This document shows, piece by piece, positions 61,729 to 64,000 of a DNA stretch of 64,000 nt. The position numbers and the translations under genes were made by a program. The notes under the pieces are model-generated. The model was not told where the DNA came from, ran no database searches, and was given only the letters and a program-made list of their open reading frames with translations. This DNA is from Torreya grandis (Eukaryota > Streptophyta > Pinopsida > Cupressales > Taxaceae), in NCBI GenBank assembly GCA_037957365.1, contig JARHVA010004904.1, forward strand, positions 1,330,450 to 1,394,449, given 5' to 3'. How positions within the stretch are numbered: the first letter of the stretch is position 1; every line of letters begins with the position of its first letter.

Positions 61729-64000
61729 GTTTTAAAACTACTTAGTGACTATCATGAAGAGTCTCATGGTATTTTCTTATAAACATTGTGGCATGAGAGT
61801 TTACCCCAATACTCATTACCATTGTATAAAACTAAACACAATATTTAATTTCCATGAACCTTACAATATATTAGAAATTCATAAGATACCTTGTTTATAC
61901 AATATTAATATTATTTTATATGATTGATTTATGGTGAACCTAAGAGGATCATATCACCCAAGGAAGTCACTCTCACCGTACCCTTGAAAATAAAGTTAGT
62001 GGGATACAGGCATTGTTCTAATTCTATAATTAGTGATATAAGACATTGGGCCAACACTAATCAATGAATGAACAAGTATATTTGATAGCCCACATAATAT
62101 TTCAAACTCTTAGTTAGATCGCCCTTGTACCTTGATTTTTTCTTATATTGTATTGATATTCATTAGCATTTCTTAATTCATGTTTTATTATATTTATAAT
62201 ATGATAATTTAATGGATATTTATTTCACATGTTACATACAAACATGAAATTTATTGTTACACTTTGTATTTATATACAAAATGTTATTCATTATGCTCTT
62301 ACATGGATTAAATCTTGAATTAATCGAGAAGATATAATAAACAGTGTTCAATTTAAATATCTTCCTATTACAAATTCTTGCACTACTATATATTGTCACC
62401 ATTATTATCCAATAAATTTTGTCAAATATAAAATGAATTGGTGTAGAAAATTAAATTAGCATTTATCACTAAAACATTTCACTTGTGATAATTCCTTGTA
62501 CACACTTAGCTCATGCCTCATTCCATAGTCCATGAACACCCTTCCTTCACTTCTATGTGGATGAACCTTAATTTTCAATAAAATTATGATAATAAAATGT
62601 CCTTATTTATCATTCTAAGTAGCTCAAACTTTTCCTTTGACTATTCCACATTTATACTCAGTTGTATTTTCTCCTTAGATAAGGTTACTCTTTTAGGACT
62701 ACTTTGATCACTCATAGTTTTTGAATCTATTGGCTATGTGCCCTACAAAAATAATGACTATTTTAACAAATTCAAATTCATCAAATGAGTCTTCTAACAT
62801 GTTTCACAAGGCCCATCCTAAATAATTCCAACATGATTACTATCAATCAACATTTTTAAACCATTTGTTTATTAGAGGCTCATATGATTGAATAAAACTT
62901 GAATATCTAACTACACACTAAGAGGAAATAATATACTCTTCCCAATTTAGAGTCAACACAACCCTAGTATCCATGAGCTAAGTTTGAATACACCTTCAAG
63001 GATACATGTCATTGTTGAAGCACTTGAACATACTAGGATTGCACCTACATTACATTACACTAGGATGCAACTACATGGAGTTTGATCCCTCTTCAAAGTA
63101 TTGGTATGTAGGAAACACTCAACATATAAGGTGTTGAGGGTCAAGCACAACTTCAACCACTAATTATTTTTTCCCATTTATTATATTTTCTAATATGACT
63201 TGTTGAACTGGGGTTTAAAGTGAAGAATTAGATATATAAAGGTTTCCATAGTGAATCACATAGATATGATCACACACATAGAATCAAAAGGTGAAGGCAC
63301 ACAAGTCCAAAATTTCATAGAGAATTGAAACCCTATTGAATGTCAGCATGCCCTAAAGACACCAATGCATGCCTCTCTTATCTGAATATCACTAACTTAT
63401 GTTTCACAATCTAGTAAACAATTAATTAACACATCAGGTCACCTATGCTCCTCAAAATTTATCAAATTTGACCTTACAAAGGAATATCATGCAAGGATGC
63501 CTTGTGCACTCACTTGAGGCATAACAAGGAGGAACCCATAATAGGCTAAGATTAGTTACATGATGTGATGAGTGGGTTATGGCATATTATGAAGGCACTT
63601 TTACACATTCATACCTATCTCTTATTACACTAGGTATTATATTATAAATACTAGTCTAATAATAATCTTAAAGATGATCATTAAAACATGGATAATTTTA
63701 TAATCAAATCCGGTAGAGCATCGATACCATGAGGGACTTAGACAATTATCAAATAGTTAACCATGCAGATGTATTGATTAATTACTAAAAATTACATGGT
63801 CATATATGACATATAAGGCATATCTACATTTAAAGTAGCATTGATCTTAAATAAAACCTTCATTTTGATCTAAACTACTGACACCATGCTTAATGTATAT
63901 AATTTAATAGTCTATGGCATCTAGGTTACTCACCAACATTATTTTTATTGCATCAACCAATAATAACCCAACCACAAACCTCTTCATTTTATTTGACCTC
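61729..64000. other. AT-rich flanking DNA after element F
   Basis: Older DNA outside F, with the GTTTT target duplication at its start. Apart from hairpin copy h I find no coding motif, LTR pair or RNA gene. The 60-codon frame at 61745-61927 looks like chance. Confidence 0.5.
63071..63111 (+). other. conserved LTR hairpin, copy h
   Basis: CTACAT (63071-63076) and ATGTAG (63106-63111) are perfect arms around a TCTTCAAAG centre. The reverse complement is nearly identical to copies a and b, whereas the flanks differ, indicating a plus-strand LTR relic. Confidence 0.6.

Overview
This window looks like plant nuclear DNA made almost entirely of old, nested retrotransposons. I found no host protein-coding gene, tRNA or rRNA. 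The plant assignment rests on primer-binding sites matching the 3' end of plant initiator tRNA-Met (TGGTATCAGAGC), Copia and Tat-like Gypsy proteins, and a DUF4283/zinc-knuckle LINE protein. Strong AT bias, scarce CpG, heavily decayed copies and LTRs of 3.4-4.7 kb point to a large, slowly purged genome. A gymnosperm is my best guess, with low confidence on species. Every open reading frame over 60 codons that I recognise is a retroelement fragment; the rest are chance or microsatellite ORFs.

Layout. 1-12,600: AT-rich, eroded repeat DNA with one Gypsy gag zinc-finger scrap (1651-1779), diverged repeat blocks and conserved LTR hairpins. 13,100-23,581: a minus-strand Gypsy gag (element H) split by element B (13,233-22,389). 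B has LTRs of about 3.5 kb, a tRNA-Met primer site, a decayed gag-like coiled coil and zinc knuckle, and a polypurine tract. Removing B and one copy of the short target duplication rejoins the gag reading frame. 25,486-34,091: a large diverged tandem duplication, each copy with its own CT microsatellite.

31,602-61,728: element F, with LTRs of about 4.5-4.7 kb net and a 3.9 kb internal region with no recognisable coding. Its 5' LTR is split by element G (35,317-48,725), a minus-strand Tat-like Gypsy with two LTRs of 1308 bp, gag and protease. G is itself split by element C (38,312-42,832), a Copia element with LTRs of about 1.2 kb, a perfect CACAC target duplication, and remnants of protease, GAG-pre-integrase, reverse transcriptase and RNase H. 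The 3' LTR of F carries a 571-bp tandem duplication, a TA microsatellite, a probable solo LTR (56,621-57,798) and a LINE-like insertion (58,206-59,942) flanked by a 9-bp duplication. The intact 5' LTR of F supplies empty-site comparisons for both insertions.

The most interesting signals are not genes. One is a short hairpin conserved at eight loci on both strands, with a compensatory base-pair change between two duplicates. Others are a recurrent palindrome in element B, arrays of a TGACGTCGGT-like motif in element C, and a 54-bp tandem repeat with partial hammerhead-ribozyme resemblance. All boundaries and identities were worked out by eye.
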